From: Oceanotoga teriensis
Lineage (GTDB): Bacteria > Thermotogota > Thermotogae > Petrotogales > Petrotogaceae
Direction of reading: 5' to 3'
NCBI RefSeq assembly: GCF_003148465.1
Contig: NZ_QGGI01000015.1
Span: 1 to 64,000, forward strand
DNA length: 64,000 nt
A model generated the notes under the pieces. It made no database searches and was not told the origin of the DNA. It was given only the letters and a program-made list of their open reading frames with translations. Position numbers and translations under genes: made by a program. Positions 17,505-27,182 of the stretch are shown piece by piece (positions within the stretch are counted from its first letter, which is position 1; each line of letters starts with the position of its first letter).

Positions 17505-18842
17505 CTATTGAACATTAAGTTCTTTAACCCTTACATAAGGACCACCAAATCCTACAGGTAAAGGCATTTGTTCTAACTTTCCACAACCACCCATAGAAAA
17601 AGAAAGTAGTTTGAATTCTTTTGAAACATTTTCAATTAAATTCAAAGTTTCAAAGACATTTCCAGTTACTACAGAAATTTTTACTGGTTCTGCAATTTTT
17701 CCATCTTTTATCAAATAAGACATATTTGGTGCCATAGTAAAAGTTGACATACCAGAACCATGAGATATACTATCTATAAAAATTCCTTCTTTTATATCAG
17801 AGATCAATTCTTCAAAAGATAATTTTCCCGGTTCTATATAGGTATTTGTCATTCTAACTATAGGCTCGTATTCAAAATCTAAAGCTCTTGCATTTCCAGT
17901 AGTTTCTTCTTCAAGATCAGCAGCCGTTGTAGAAGAATGTAATCTACCACTTAAAATTCCATTTTTTATAAGATAAGTTTTATGGGCTCTATTTCCTTCA
18001 TCATCAAAAGGTACGAATCCATTCCCCTTTTCATTTCCATCATCAACTATGCTCAATATACTACTCCCAACCTTTTTTCCTAACTTCCATTCTTTTTTCA
18101 TCTTTTCATCACCAATCATGAAATCTGCTTCTGATTTATGACCAAAACTTTCATGTGCAAAAATTCCGGCAGCTAAAGGTGAAAGTACAACTGTATATTT
18201 ACCAGGTTTTATGTTTTTCGAATTTTTAATGAAATCTATAGATTGATCTATTTTTTTTATGAGATCATCCTTTTTAAAACTCATAATACTATAGAAATTA
18301 TCAGAACCATCAAATATTTCAGAGAGTTTTTCATCTTTGAAAGAAAGGTTCCAACCAAATCTAAACCCGACTTTTTGATAATCAAAACTTAGATTAGACC
18401 CCTTGCTTGAATAAAATTCTTTATGTATATTCAAATCCATGTAATTAGCTTTCCATAATGTTATTAAGTCATAACTTTTTAAAATTTCAAAACATGATGA
18501 AAGATCTGATAATTTTTTTTCAATTGAAATATCCCTCACACTATTATCCTTATAAAAAGAGATTTTTTCTTTATTAGATTGAAGTTTCTTAACTATAGGG
18601 TTATCATTTATGTTCATATCTTTTGAAGCGAGTTTTGATAAAGAATCTATTTCTTCTTGAATTTTACTTATATCATTTAAAGAAGAATAAAACCATTTTT
18701 TACCATCAAAAATTCTGATAAAGGCTCCCGAATAGTCATTTTCTTTCATATTATCTAATCTTTCATTTGTGACTTCGATATTAGATTCAAATGTATTTTC
18801 TATTCTAACATCTGTGTATAAACCATCATGAAATTTGTACAT
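17505..18842 (-). CDS. tldD: TldD metalloprotease, catalytic subunit
   Basis: This is the TldD family zinc protease, 445 residues from the chosen start. The catalytic motif HESFGHKSEAD (HExxxH) lies about residue 222, followed by FVPFDDEGNRAHKTYLI and TGNARALDFEYEPIVRMTNT, both typical of the family. An ATG at 18842 preceded by GGGGGG is preferred; the longer reading to 18878 would overlap the upstream gene and lacks an RBS. Together with the TldE-like subunit it should form the peptide-cleaving tunnel complex. No substrate peptide gene is recognisable nearby. Confidence 0.9.
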   Translation of the reverse strand: MYKFHDGLYTDVRIENTFESNIEVTNERLDNMKENDYSGAFIRIFDGKKWFYSSLNDISKIQEEIDSLSKLASKDMNINDNPIVKKLQSNKEKISFYKDNSVRDISIEKKLSDLSSCFEILKSYDLITLWKANYMDLNIHKEFYSSKGSNLSFDYQKVGFRFGWNLSFKDEKLSEIFDGSDNFYSIMSFKKDDLIKKIDQSIDFIKNSKNIKPGKYTVVLSPLAAGIFAHESFGHKSEADFMIGDEKMKKEWKLGKKVGSSILSIVDDGNEKGNGFVPFDDEGNRAHKTYLIKNGILSGRLHSSTTAADLEEETTGNARALDFEYEPIVRMTNTYIEPGKLSFEELISDIKEGIFIDSISHGSGMSTFTMAPNMSYLIKDGKIAEPVKISVVTGNVFETLNLIENVSKEFKLLSFSMGGCGKLEQMPLPVGFGGPYVRVKELNVQ

Positions 18843-18858
18843 TCTATCCCCCCTTTTT

Positions 18859-19611
18859 TTAAGCTTTTTGAAAAGCATTGAGGAAAAGTTCTACAATATA
18901 ATCTTTTTCATGCTTATATTGTAAAGCACTTTGAGCTATAGTATAAAGTATTGTAGGTGAGTTTATTATCTTTCCCCTCTTTATTTTATCAGAAAAATCC
19001 TCTAAAAATTGTTTAATTTCATTTTTAAAATCATCAATATTTGGAACTCTATACATTTTTTCTAACTTTTCAATGGATTCTTCACTTATTACTATCAAAT
19101 GGTCAAAATCTTCATAATCTTCTATAAAATAGATTCTACCTATTTTATAAACGTTATTTGATTTTATAATGGAAAAGTTTAAGTTTTTGACCACTTCAAA
19201 TTTTAAATAATCCTCAACTATTTTTATCCCTATTAAAATATTTCCATCAACATTTTCAAGCTTAAAAACTTCTTTAATTATTTGATTTTTAATTCTATTT
19301 CTAACTTTTAAAACCGTATTATAAGAAACTTTTAGATCATCAGAAATATTTTTTAATAAAGTTCCTTCTGCAATTTTTTCGATTATTCTTAAAAAAGTTA
19401 AAGGTTTAATCCTTATATTTTCTAAAAGGGAATCTTTATATTTACTCCATTCACGTCTACATTTTTTACATTTTATATGATTTCTTCTAATATGATAAAT
19501 CTCTGTACTTCCACAATAAGGACATACTTCTTTATACTTTAAAATTCCCATATCAAGCATTTTATCCTCTGCTTCACTGTCAGAAGAAGCTTTGAAAAAT
19601 GGTTTATCCAT
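18859..19611 (-). CDS. Zinc-ribbon/HTH protein resembling the N-terminus of IS1595-type transposases
   Basis: This protein has 250 residues. An N-terminal zinc ribbon with CPYCGS and CKKCRREW (two CxxC pairs, residues 32-54) is followed by a helix-turn-helix-like segment (LLKNISDDLKVSYNTVLKVRNRI, about residues 85-110). The arrangement is like the DNA-binding part of IS1595/ISXO2 transposases. No DDE catalytic domain follows; instead there is a unique alpha/beta region of about 135 residues. It is likely a regulator, possibly derived from a transposase. It lies 16 nt upstream of tldD in the same operon and is divergent from the RND operon. GGAGGTGAT precedes the ATG. Confidence 0.6.
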   Translation of the reverse strand: MDKPFFKASSDSEAEDKMLDMGILKYKEVCPYCGSTEIYHIRRNHIKCKKCRREWSKYKDSLLENIRIKPLTFLRIIEKIAEGTLLKNISDDLKVSYNTVLKVRNRIKNQIIKEVFKLENVDGNILIGIKIVEDYLKFEVVKNLNFSIIKSNNVYKIGRIYFIEDYEDFDHLIVISEESIEKLEKMYRVPNIDDFKNEIKQFLEDFSDKIKRGKIINSPTILYTIAQSALQYKHEKDYIVELFLNAFQKA

Positions 19612-19663
19612 TTTAGATCACCTCCTATTTCTATTCTATCATCTTTAATAAGTATTAATTATC

Positions 19664-19756
19664 TGCCACCAAATCTTATTTATTTTGAAAGAATTTTGTA
19701 AACTAAAGGGTGTAAATTATGTATGAAAGAAAATGTGTTTACTATTTGCCACCAAA
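19664..19756. promoter_or_regulatory. Divergent regulatory region with 10-bp direct repeats
   Basis: TGCCACCAAA occurs at 19664-19673 and again at 19747-19756, 83 bp apart. This is in the 160-bp space between the zinc-ribbon/HTH gene (minus) and the RND operon (plus). The second copy ends right at the RND gene's AAGGAGG site. A regulator binding site is possible but unproven. Confidence 0.35.
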
Positions 19757-19771
19757 GGAGGAAGAAGCTTT

Positions 19772-22486
19772 ATGCACTTGAACAAGAAAAAGTCGTGGAC
19801 ATACATAATTTTATTTACTGTAGTAACTTTGTTTCTTGGAAGTTTTGCTCTTCAAGTAAGAGTAGAAGATGATATAAAAAAATATATACCACAAGACGAC
19901 CCACAAAAAATAATTTATGATGAGGTGTCAGAAAATTTTGGATTAAATACTCTTATTTTATCGGCAGTTGAATTTGAAGATGCTTCAAAACATTTGAATG
20001 ATATTCAAGATATATCTGATGAATTGAAAGAATTAGAGGGAGTAGACAATGTTATTTCATTGATTAATGCTCCAAGAATAAATTCAAATGAATTTGGAGA
20101 AATTTCCGTTGGAAATTTAAAATCATCTTTAGATTTAAAAGATTATGATTCAGATGAAGCAAAAGTAATGATAATGTCAGATGAAATGTTAAAAGGAAAA
20201 TTTATATCAGATGATGGAAATAATGTTTTGATAATAATAGGTTTAAAAGATGATGCTGATGGATTAATAATAGGGGATGAAGTAAGAGAAATATTTGAAA
20301 ATTCAAATATTAAATATCATTTACTTGGAACACCTCTTGCAAATGGTGAAATAGAATCCATAGTAAAAGCTAATCTAAGAACACTTGTTCCTTTAGTTAC
20401 ATTTTTAGTGGCTCTTGTTTTATTCTTTAGTTTTAGAACAGCTACTGGAGTAATATTACCTATAATATCTGTTGCGATAGCTGATATTTGGACAGTGGGA
20501 ATAATGGTTTTAAGTGGTCTTACATTTAATACAACTACTGCTGCAGTTCCCGTTGCTGTTGTTGGAATTGGTACAGCTTATGCAATTCATATAATAAGCA
20601 AATATTATGAAGAAGTACAAAAAGGACTTGTTGGAGAACAAGCGGTAAATGAAACAGTAAAAACAGTTGGAACAGCTGTATTATTGAGTGCATTTACTAC
20701 AATCGCAGGATTTTTATCACTTTTAACAGCGGATTTAAAACCTGTATGGCAGCTTGGAATATTTACATCCATAGGTATAGCTATTTCACTACTTTCAGCG
20801 ACTATTCTCGTACCATCAATTTTATTGATAATATCTCCAAAACCAAGAAAAAAGATGTCTGAAGAAGGAGAAAGTCCATTCTTAAAGAAAATAACTCATG
20901 GCATTGTTTATCATAGAGTTACAACATTTACTGTTATAGGAGTTTTCATTGTGTTATTTTCATTATATATCCCTAAAATAACAGCAGACACACAAATAGA
21001 AAATTTCTTAAATGATAAAACAGAAATAGTTCAGAGTTCAAAGTTCTTGAGAAACAATTTTGGAGGAAATGACTATATATTTATAGATTTTAAAGCTGAT
21101 GGAGATAATTCATTTAGAGATTTTTATTTTAACAGATCTTTAAGAGATATAATAACTTATTCAAAATCATTCAATATTATTTCTCAAACAACTGATATAT
21201 CAGAGGTTGTTGCTAAACTAACAAAAGGATTTACAGGTACAGAATATATACCAGGATCTAATGCAGCATTAGAACAAAATTATATGCTCATAGAAGGATC
21301 TGAAGGCATAGATAAAATATTAAAAGCAGAAGACAATGAATCAGTGGCTCAAATAATGGTTAATACAGAAGTATTTAATAGGGTTGAAAGTATATATGAA
21401 GAACTTTTAAAGTTTGAAAAAGAGTATATTTTAAAAGAATATTCTGTAGAAGATTTTGATACATCAAATTCAGACCATTTAAAAGCATTTGAAAATGAAA
21501 TAAGAAGATTTGTTTATGCAAGAGGCGGATCATACAAAGATACATTAACCCAAAACATAGTAGATGTAAAAAATATGAATGTTTTAAAAATAATAGATAA
21601 GATGAATTTTGATAAATTTTATAATGATTTTAATAAATATATAACTAATTATGGAGAAGAAGAAATAACTAAAGATGAATTAAAAGCATTTTTAATGGGT
21701 GGAGAAAATGATTTTCTATCTGAATATTTTGAATATTATACATTTGAAAATGAAGCAAAAATAAAATCGGATTTTGCATATTCAAAAATAAAAAATATAG
21801 ATGTAGGACTCAATGATGAACAAATAAAAGAATTATCTCAATATGTAAATGATTTACAGGTTCCAGTTCAAGGTGGAAATAACAAATTAGATGTAAGAAT
21901 AACAGGTATCCCTATACTTGCAAATGAAGTTAATGACATGATATTTGATAATCAAACAAAATCAATGATTTTAGCTTATTTATTTGTATTTATAATATTC
22001 TCAATTCAAATGAGATCTATATTTGTAGGATTATTATCTTTAATTCCAATATCATTAACAATACTATCAAATTTTGGAATAATGGGAATGACAGGAATAT
22101 CTTTAAATGCAGCTACAGTTACAATTGCATCTATAACAATCGGTGCAGGTATAGACTATACTATACATTATTTAACAAGATTTAAAATAGAGTATGCAAA
22201 TTTAGGAGATAAGTTTCAAGCTGCAGTAAAAACATCAGCTACATCTGGAAGAGCTATAATAATAAATTCATTAGCGGTAGTATTGGGATTTGCAACATTT
22301 ATATTCTCAGATATAGGTATGTTAAGACAATTTGGAATTTTAACTGCATCAGCTATGATAATAGCACCTATACTAACTTTAACTATATTTCCAATGGTTA
22401 TGACTTTATTGAGTGATAAAATTTTAGGAAAATTTTCAAAAGGATCAAAAATAATTAAGAAACTTAAAGATAAAGGAGGAAATTAA
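19772..22486 (+). CDS. RND superfamily (MMPL/HAE3-type) transporter
   Basis: This inner-membrane transporter has 904 residues. One N-terminal helix is followed by a periplasmic loop, a five-to-six-helix bundle (about residues 205-370), a second helix and large loop, and a second bundle (about 735-890). The pattern is the duplicated MMPL/SSD fold of hydrophobe exporters, including TVASITIGAGIDYTIHYLTRF with its proton-relay-type acidic residue. The start is at the ATG at 19772 after AAGGAGG; the upstream ATG has no RBS. It is followed directly by a LolA-like protein and a barrel gene, which suggests movement of a lipid or hydrophobic cargo across the envelope. Confidence 0.88.
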   Translation: MHLNKKKSWTYIILFTVVTLFLGSFALQVRVEDDIKKYIPQDDPQKIIYDEVSENFGLNTLILSAVEFEDASKHLNDIQDISDELKELEGVDNVISLINAPRINSNEFGEISVGNLKSSLDLKDYDSDEAKVMIMSDEMLKGKFISDDGNNVLIIIGLKDDADGLIIGDEVREIFENSNIKYHLLGTPLANGEIESIVKANLRTLVPLVTFLVALVLFFSFRTATGVILPIISVAIADIWTVGIMVLSGLTFNTTTAAVPVAVVGIGTAYAIHIISKYYEEVQKGLVGEQAVNETVKTVGTAVLLSAFTTIAGFLSLLTADLKPVWQLGIFTSIGIAISLLSATILVPSILLIISPKPRKKMSEEGESPFLKKITHGIVYHRVTTFTVIGVFIVLFSLYIPKITADTQIENFLNDKTEIVQSSKFLRNNFGGNDYIFIDFKADGDNSFRDFYFNRSLRDIITYSKSFNIISQTTDISEVVAKLTKGFTGTEYIPGSNAALEQNYMLIEGSEGIDKILKAEDNESVAQIMVNTEVFNRVESIYEELLKFEKEYILKEYSVEDFDTSNSDHLKAFENEIRRFVYARGGSYKDTLTQNIVDVKNMNVLKIIDKMNFDKFYNDFNKYITNYGEEEITKDELKAFLMGGENDFLSEYFEYYTFENEAKIKSDFAYSKIKNIDVGLNDEQIKELSQYVNDLQVPVQGGNNKLDVRITGIPILANEVNDMIFDNQTKSMILAYLFVFIIFSIQMRSIFVGLLSLIPISLTILSNFGIMGMTGISLNAATVTIASITIGAGIDYTIHYLTRFKIEYANLGDKFQAAVKTSATSGRAIIINSLAVVLGFATFIFSDIGMLRQFGILTASAMIIAPILTLTIFPMVMTLLSDKILGKFSKGSKIIKKLKDKGGN

Positions 22487-22488
22487 CA

Positions 22489-23250
22489 ATGAAAAAAATT
22501 ATAACAACTATTTTATTATCAGTATTCGCACTAAGTATGGCTTTTGCAGTTACAGGAAAAGAAGTTCTCGATATGGTGAAAGATGAACATGATGATTTTG
22601 ATAGCCAAAAATCACAAATAACAATGAAACTTATAGATGCCAATGGAAATGAAAAAGCAAGAGAGTTCGATATGTTCTTATTAAAAGAAAATGATGATTC
22701 TTTAGCTTTAGTTAGATTTAATACTCCAGCTGAAGTTAAAATGATAACTCTATTGACATTATCAGATGATGAAATATATATATATATGCCTGCATATAGA
22801 AAAACGAAAAGAATATCAGGTGGAGCAAAAAATGGAAATTTTGTAGGATCTGATTTAAAATATTCAGATATTTCATTATTATATAATGAAAAATCAGGAG
22901 ATTATACATCAAATTTGTTAGAAGATAATAATAATTTTTATAAAGTTGAAATAATTCCTGAAGATGAAGATACAGATTATGGAAGAATAGTAGCTATTGT
23001 AGAAAAAGAAAATATGCTTATAAAAGATGTTGATTTTTTTAATCAAAAAGATGAACATATAAAGACTATGAGTTTTACAAATTTAAAAGATTTTGAAGGA
23101 CATAAATTATATTCACATATAGAATTAACAGACTTAACTTCAAATCATTCAACAGTATTAGATATAAAAAAAGCAGACTTTGATATTGGAATTACAAATA
23201 GATTTTTTAATAAAATGAATATATCAAAACCAGTTTTAAGAATACAATAA
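22489..23250 (+). CDS. Outer membrane lipoprotein-sorting (LolA-like) protein
   Basis: This periplasmic protein has 253 residues. The signal peptide (MKKIITTILLSVFALSMAFA) is followed by the pattern VLDMVKDEHDDFDSQKSQIT, then LVRFNTPAEVKMITLLTLSDDEIYIYMP and RISGGAKNGNFVGSDLKYSDI. This is typical of the LolA-like family that is regularly encoded beside MMPL-type RND transporters. The half-barrel fold carries a lipid or lipoprotein through the periplasm. It starts 2 nt after the RND stop and has its own GGAGG site. Confidence 0.85.
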   Translation: MKKIITTILLSVFALSMAFAVTGKEVLDMVKDEHDDFDSQKSQITMKLIDANGNEKAREFDMFLLKENDDSLALVRFNTPAEVKMITLLTLSDDEIYIYMPAYRKTKRISGGAKNGNFVGSDLKYSDISLLYNEKSGDYTSNLLEDNNNFYKVEIIPEDEDTDYGRIVAIVEKENMLIKDVDFFNQKDEHIKTMSFTNLKDFEGHKLYSHIELTDLTSNHSTVLDIKKADFDIGITNRFFNKMNISKPVLRIQ

Positions 23251-23264
23251 GGGGAGGATAAAAG

Positions 23265-24761
23265 ATGAAAAAACTTTTAATAACTTTAGTCACTGTCTTA
23301 ACTTTAGCAACAGCTTTCTCATTTAATGGAACATTAGATTATCTATATGGTTATAATTTTTCTGAAGATGCTTCAACAACATATCAAGGGTTAAAAACGA
23401 CAATTGATCTTGAAAAACAAGTTGGAAGTATATACTTTAAGACTACTGGAGATCTTGTTTCAATAAATATAGGAAAAATGCCAGATATGATGGGAAATTA
23501 TTTAGGAAAATATAATACATATTTCAATAGTTTAAGCAATATATCAGAACCATATTTTTTATACAATATAAATGAAGCTTATGCATCTATTTATATGAAT
23601 TATGGTACTTTAAAATTTGGAAGATTTTTACCAGCAACAGGTAGTTCAACACTCTATAGTCCATCAGTAATTTTAGCAGCACATGATTTAATAAATCCTT
23701 TTGAAAACAATAAAGCTATTGCAATCGATGGATTAAACTATACAGGATTTTTAGGAAACTTTGCATATGAATTAAACTTTATTCCTAAAACAAATGATGA
23801 TATACCATCAGCATTGTTGTATCCACAAGCTTTAACAAATGAAATAAACAAAGGGGTTAATGAAAATATAGCTACTGAAGCGAAAAATGCAAAAGAAACT
23901 TTAAATAAAAAAGCATCAGCAATAGAAAGTACAGATCCTATGACAGCAGCTTATATAAAAAGTATTGCAAAAATAATTCCAACAGAATATGTTGTAAAAG
24001 ATATTGAAAAAACATATGAAAATGAAGATAAATTAAATTTAGCAAATTCAAATTATTCAGCAAAAGTTTCAACAAGTATTATGAATTTTGATGTTAAATT
24101 GGGTTATGCTTTCGATCATTATAAATTTTTAGTACCAAAAACAATAGATTATAAATATGATAAATTGGGTGAAGCAACATCAACAGTTCAATATTATAGA
24201 CCTTATAGAAATGTTGTTACATTAGATTATCAAGGAGTTTCAAACTTTATTGATTCAATTTCATACCATGGAGAAGCAGCTTTGATAATTCCAGAAAATG
24301 AAAATGTAGAAGTTAATATAGAAATTCCAACATATGACAAAGATTTAAAACCAATAGTAAAAAAATCAAAAGAAGATGTACAAATATTCGAAAAAGCTTA
24401 TGTAAAAACAGTACTTGGAGCAGAATATACAAAAGGTGAAGATTTGACTTTAGGTGCAGAATATTTCAATGGTCTTCCAAATGAAGAATTTAAAGATAAA
24501 ATTTCAATGGGTGGAGATTTATATATAAAATCAAATATAAAAGATTTTGCAGTTGAAGGTGCTGGAATAGTAGCATTCTCAAAAATAAATGATGAATGGA
24601 AACCTGGATATCAATTAAAAACCAAACTCTCTTATAAGGGAATAGATAATTTCGAACCTTCTATAGTTTTGAGCTATGCATATGCTGAAGATGATGCACA
24701 TGCTTTGAATGCTATGGAGAGTTTAAATTCAGTATCATTTGTGTTTAAAGCTTACTTTTAA
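23265..24761 (+). CDS. Outer-membrane beta-barrel protein of the RND operon
   Basis: This protein of 498 residues has a signal peptide (MKKLLITLVTVLTLATAFS). Its long mature part alternates short amphipathic strands with charged loops, and it ends FVFKAYF with a C-terminal Phe, the usual barrel-assembly signal. A charged helical insert (about residues 185-250) interrupts the strands. It follows the LolA-like gene by 14 nt in the three-gene operon. I infer a role as the outer-membrane acceptor or pore for the cargo of the RND/LolA-like pair; it is not a TolC homologue. Confidence 0.65.
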   Translation: MKKLLITLVTVLTLATAFSFNGTLDYLYGYNFSEDASTTYQGLKTTIDLEKQVGSIYFKTTGDLVSINIGKMPDMMGNYLGKYNTYFNSLSNISEPYFLYNINEAYASIYMNYGTLKFGRFLPATGSSTLYSPSVILAAHDLINPFENNKAIAIDGLNYTGFLGNFAYELNFIPKTNDDIPSALLYPQALTNEINKGVNENIATEAKNAKETLNKKASAIESTDPMTAAYIKSIAKIIPTEYVVKDIEKTYENEDKLNLANSNYSAKVSTSIMNFDVKLGYAFDHYKFLVPKTIDYKYDKLGEATSTVQYYRPYRNVVTLDYQGVSNFIDSISYHGEAALIIPENENVEVNIEIPTYDKDLKPIVKKSKEDVQIFEKAYVKTVLGAEYTKGEDLTLGAEYFNGLPNEEFKDKISMGGDLYIKSNIKDFAVEGAGIVAFSKINDEWKPGYQLKTKLSYKGIDNFEPSIVLSYAYAEDDAHALNAMESLNSVSFVFKAYF

Positions 24762-24768
24762 GTTCTAA

Positions 24769-24797
24769 AAAAACACGGGATTTAATCCCGTGTTTTT
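24769..24797. terminator. Strong terminator of the RND operon
   Basis: The stem AAAAACACGGGAT pairs with ATCCCGTGTTTTT across a 3-nt loop, followed by a long T tract. It is also suitable for the convergent lipoprotein gene. Confidence 0.92.
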
Positions 24798-24809
24798 TTT
24801 TATTTTTTA

Positions 24810-25349
24810 TTAATTACTAATTAAAGTAGCACTTGCCGTTACTTTTAATGTAAAAAGAGTATCGAGTGAATCATCAAATTCTATCTTTGACCATTCTTGA
24901 TTTGTTTCATATTTTTTTCCATCCATCACTATATTGATTTTATCTATTTTATAATTTTCAAGTGTGGTTACATGAATCAATATATATTCATAATTATCAA
25001 TAGGATACCATCCAATATTATCTATACCGGTGTTTTTAAATGTTGAAAAAGAAAAATTATAGAGAGCCCATTGAGCATAAGCTGTTATATCTTTATCTAT
25101 AATTGTTAATGCATCGATGTTGTAGCCTTTTCCATCAGGATTTGAATCCCAATGATCAAATTCTAAGCGACCTCTTTTAGGAGGTTCGGGAAGATTTATT
25201 ATAGGTTGACCTTTTTCTATTTTGATGGATTTTGGATTGGCTTCAACATAGCCACCATTTTTATCAAATGTTACAGTATATGATTCTTTATTCATATCTG
25301 GAGTACAAGAAACTAAGAATAATGTTAAAGATAAAGCGATTAAAAACAA
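24810..25349 (-). pseudogene. Lipoprotein with a Listeria-Bacteroides (InlB-type) repeat, start codon apparently lost
   Basis: The readable protein begins LFLIALSLTLFLVSC, a clean lipoprotein signal with its lipobox Cys. One Flg_new/InlB B-type repeat follows (VTFDKNGGYVEANPKSIKIE... FDHWDSNPDGKGYN...YAQW), then an 80-residue C-terminal part. No ATG or GTG lies in frame ahead of the hydrophobic core. The expected Met-Lys-Lys is read as Ser-Lys-Lys (TCA AAA AAA), an in-frame TAA lies two codons further upstream, and there is no purine-rich ribosome site. Only an internal TTG (25349) could start it. I call it a probably silenced gene; a sequencing error or an unusual start is the alternative. 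Confidence 0.5.
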
Positions 25350-25472
25350 TAATTTTTTTGATAAAAATTAATTAAAAATAATAATATTAACAATATTATA
25401 ACTCATATATCTGAAATATATCAAGTATAAAATATGATATAATTTATTTAACCTTTAGAAGGAGGAAGAATT

Positions 25473-27182
25473 ATGTATACTAATGAAAAAGTTGAACCAA
25501 GAGAAAGAAAATATTATGATGAATCTTTTAAAATTAAAACTCTTGAAGATTTAAAAAATGAGTACAAAAAGCTTGAAAATATGAATTTGAATGAAGAAAA
25601 AGAAGTTATAAAATTCATAGAAATTAAAGATGAACTTGAATCTATAATTTCTGAAGAGATGGCTTGGAAATATATAAAAATGTCATGTAACGCAGATAAG
25701 CCAGAAATACAACAGGAATTCAATAGATTTTATTCACAAGTGATAGCTCCTTCGGCAAGTTATGATTTTAAATTGAAAAAACAATTATATGATTCAAAAG
25801 GATTTAAACAACTTGATCATAAATATGATCATTTGAAGAATCTCATATCTAATTCTATAAATATATTTAGAGAGAAAAATATAGAATTAAATGCAAAAGA
25901 ACAAGAAATAAGTAGTAAATATGGAGAAATAATATCCAAAATTATTATAAATTTTGATGGTGAAGAAAAAACTTTATCTCAAATGGGAATATATTCTAAA
26001 AATCCAGATAGATCTATAAGAGAAAAAGCATTTATGAAATCATCAAAAGCAATTATAGAAAAAGAAGCCGAAATACAAGAAGTATTTGATCAATTATTAA
26101 AATTAAGAATAAATATGGCAAAAAATGCAGATTATGATAATTATAGGGATTATATGCATAAGGCAAAAGCAAGATTTGATTATACTCCTGAAGATTTATT
26201 TGAATTTCATGAATCAGTTGAAAAAGAAGTAATTCCATTTTTAAAAGAACTTTCAGAAGAAAGAAAACAAAAATTAGAAATAGAATCGTTAAGACCATGG
26301 GATATGAATGTTGATTTGGATGGAAAAATATTAAAACCATTTAAAAATAATGAAGAATTTGTTGAAAAAGCCATTAAAATTTTATATAAAGTAGATCCTC
26401 AATATGGAAAAAAACTTGAAATGATGAAAAATAGTGGTCATTTAGACCTTGAAAATAGAAAAGGAAAAGCTCCCGGTGGATATTCTTATCCTTTAAGTGA
26501 AAGTGGAGGTTCTTTTATATTTATGAATGCAATAGGACTAAACAATGATGTTAGAACACTTTTACATGAATCAGGCCATGCAATGCATGCTTTTGCCGCT
26601 CAAGACATAAGAATATCAGAGTACAGAGATGTACCAAGTGAAGTTGCTGAATTAGCCTCTATGTCTATGGAACTTTTAACTTTAGATTATTTATCTGAAT
26701 ATTATGATGAAAATAATGACTTAAAAAAAGCTAAGAGAGATCAATTAGAGGGTACTTTAAAGACATTACCTTGGGTAATGATAATAGATGCATTTCAACA
26801 TTGGATTTATACAAATCCTAATCACACAGTACAAGAAAGAAATGAATACTTTGCTTCATTAGTTGATAGATTTGATGAGGGAATAGATTGGTCAGATCTT
26901 GAAAAAGAAAAACAAATAAAATGGATGAGACAATTACATGTATTTGAAGTTCCTTTTTATTATATAGAATATGCGATGTCTCAATTGGGAGCAATAGCAA
27001 TATACAAAAACTATAAAGAAAATGGAAAAAGTGCTATAAAAATGTATGATGATTTTTTAAAACTCGGATATTCAAAGGGAATAAAAGATATATATGAAAC
27101 GGCTGGAATAAAATTTGATTTTTCAAGAGATTATGTAAAAAGTCTTGTCGAATTTATAAAAGGAGAGCTTTCAAATATATAG
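25473..27182 (+). CDS. pepF: M3 family oligoendopeptidase F
   Basis: This cytoplasmic zinc peptidase has 569 residues and the M3B (PepF) layout. A long helical N-terminal half precedes the active site LLHESGHAMHAF (HExxH near residue 364), with a downstream Glu in DVPSEVAELASMSMEL and the conserved His/Tyr part LHVFEVPFYYIEYAMSQLGA. It degrades short peptides, matching an amino-acid and peptide-fermenting lifestyle. RBS GGAGGA. The gene for a YaiI-type protein follows with no gap. Confidence 0.93.
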   Translation: MYTNEKVEPRERKYYDESFKIKTLEDLKNEYKKLENMNLNEEKEVIKFIEIKDELESIISEEMAWKYIKMSCNADKPEIQQEFNRFYSQVIAPSASYDFKLKKQLYDSKGFKQLDHKYDHLKNLISNSINIFREKNIELNAKEQEISSKYGEIISKIIINFDGEEKTLSQMGIYSKNPDRSIREKAFMKSSKAIIEKEAEIQEVFDQLLKLRINMAKNADYDNYRDYMHKAKARFDYTPEDLFEFHESVEKEVIPFLKELSEERKQKLEIESLRPWDMNVDLDGKILKPFKNNEEFVEKAIKILYKVDPQYGKKLEMMKNSGHLDLENRKGKAPGGYSYPLSESGGSFIFMNAIGLNNDVRTLLHESGHAMHAFAAQDIRISEYRDVPSEVAELASMSMELLTLDYLSEYYDENNDLKKAKRDQLEGTLKTLPWVMIIDAFQHWIYTNPNHTVQERNEYFASLVDRFDEGIDWSDLEKEKQIKWMRQLHVFEVPFYYIEYAMSQLGAIAIYKNYKENGKSAIKMYDDFLKLGYSKGIKDIYETAGIKFDFSRDYVKSLVEFIKGELSNI

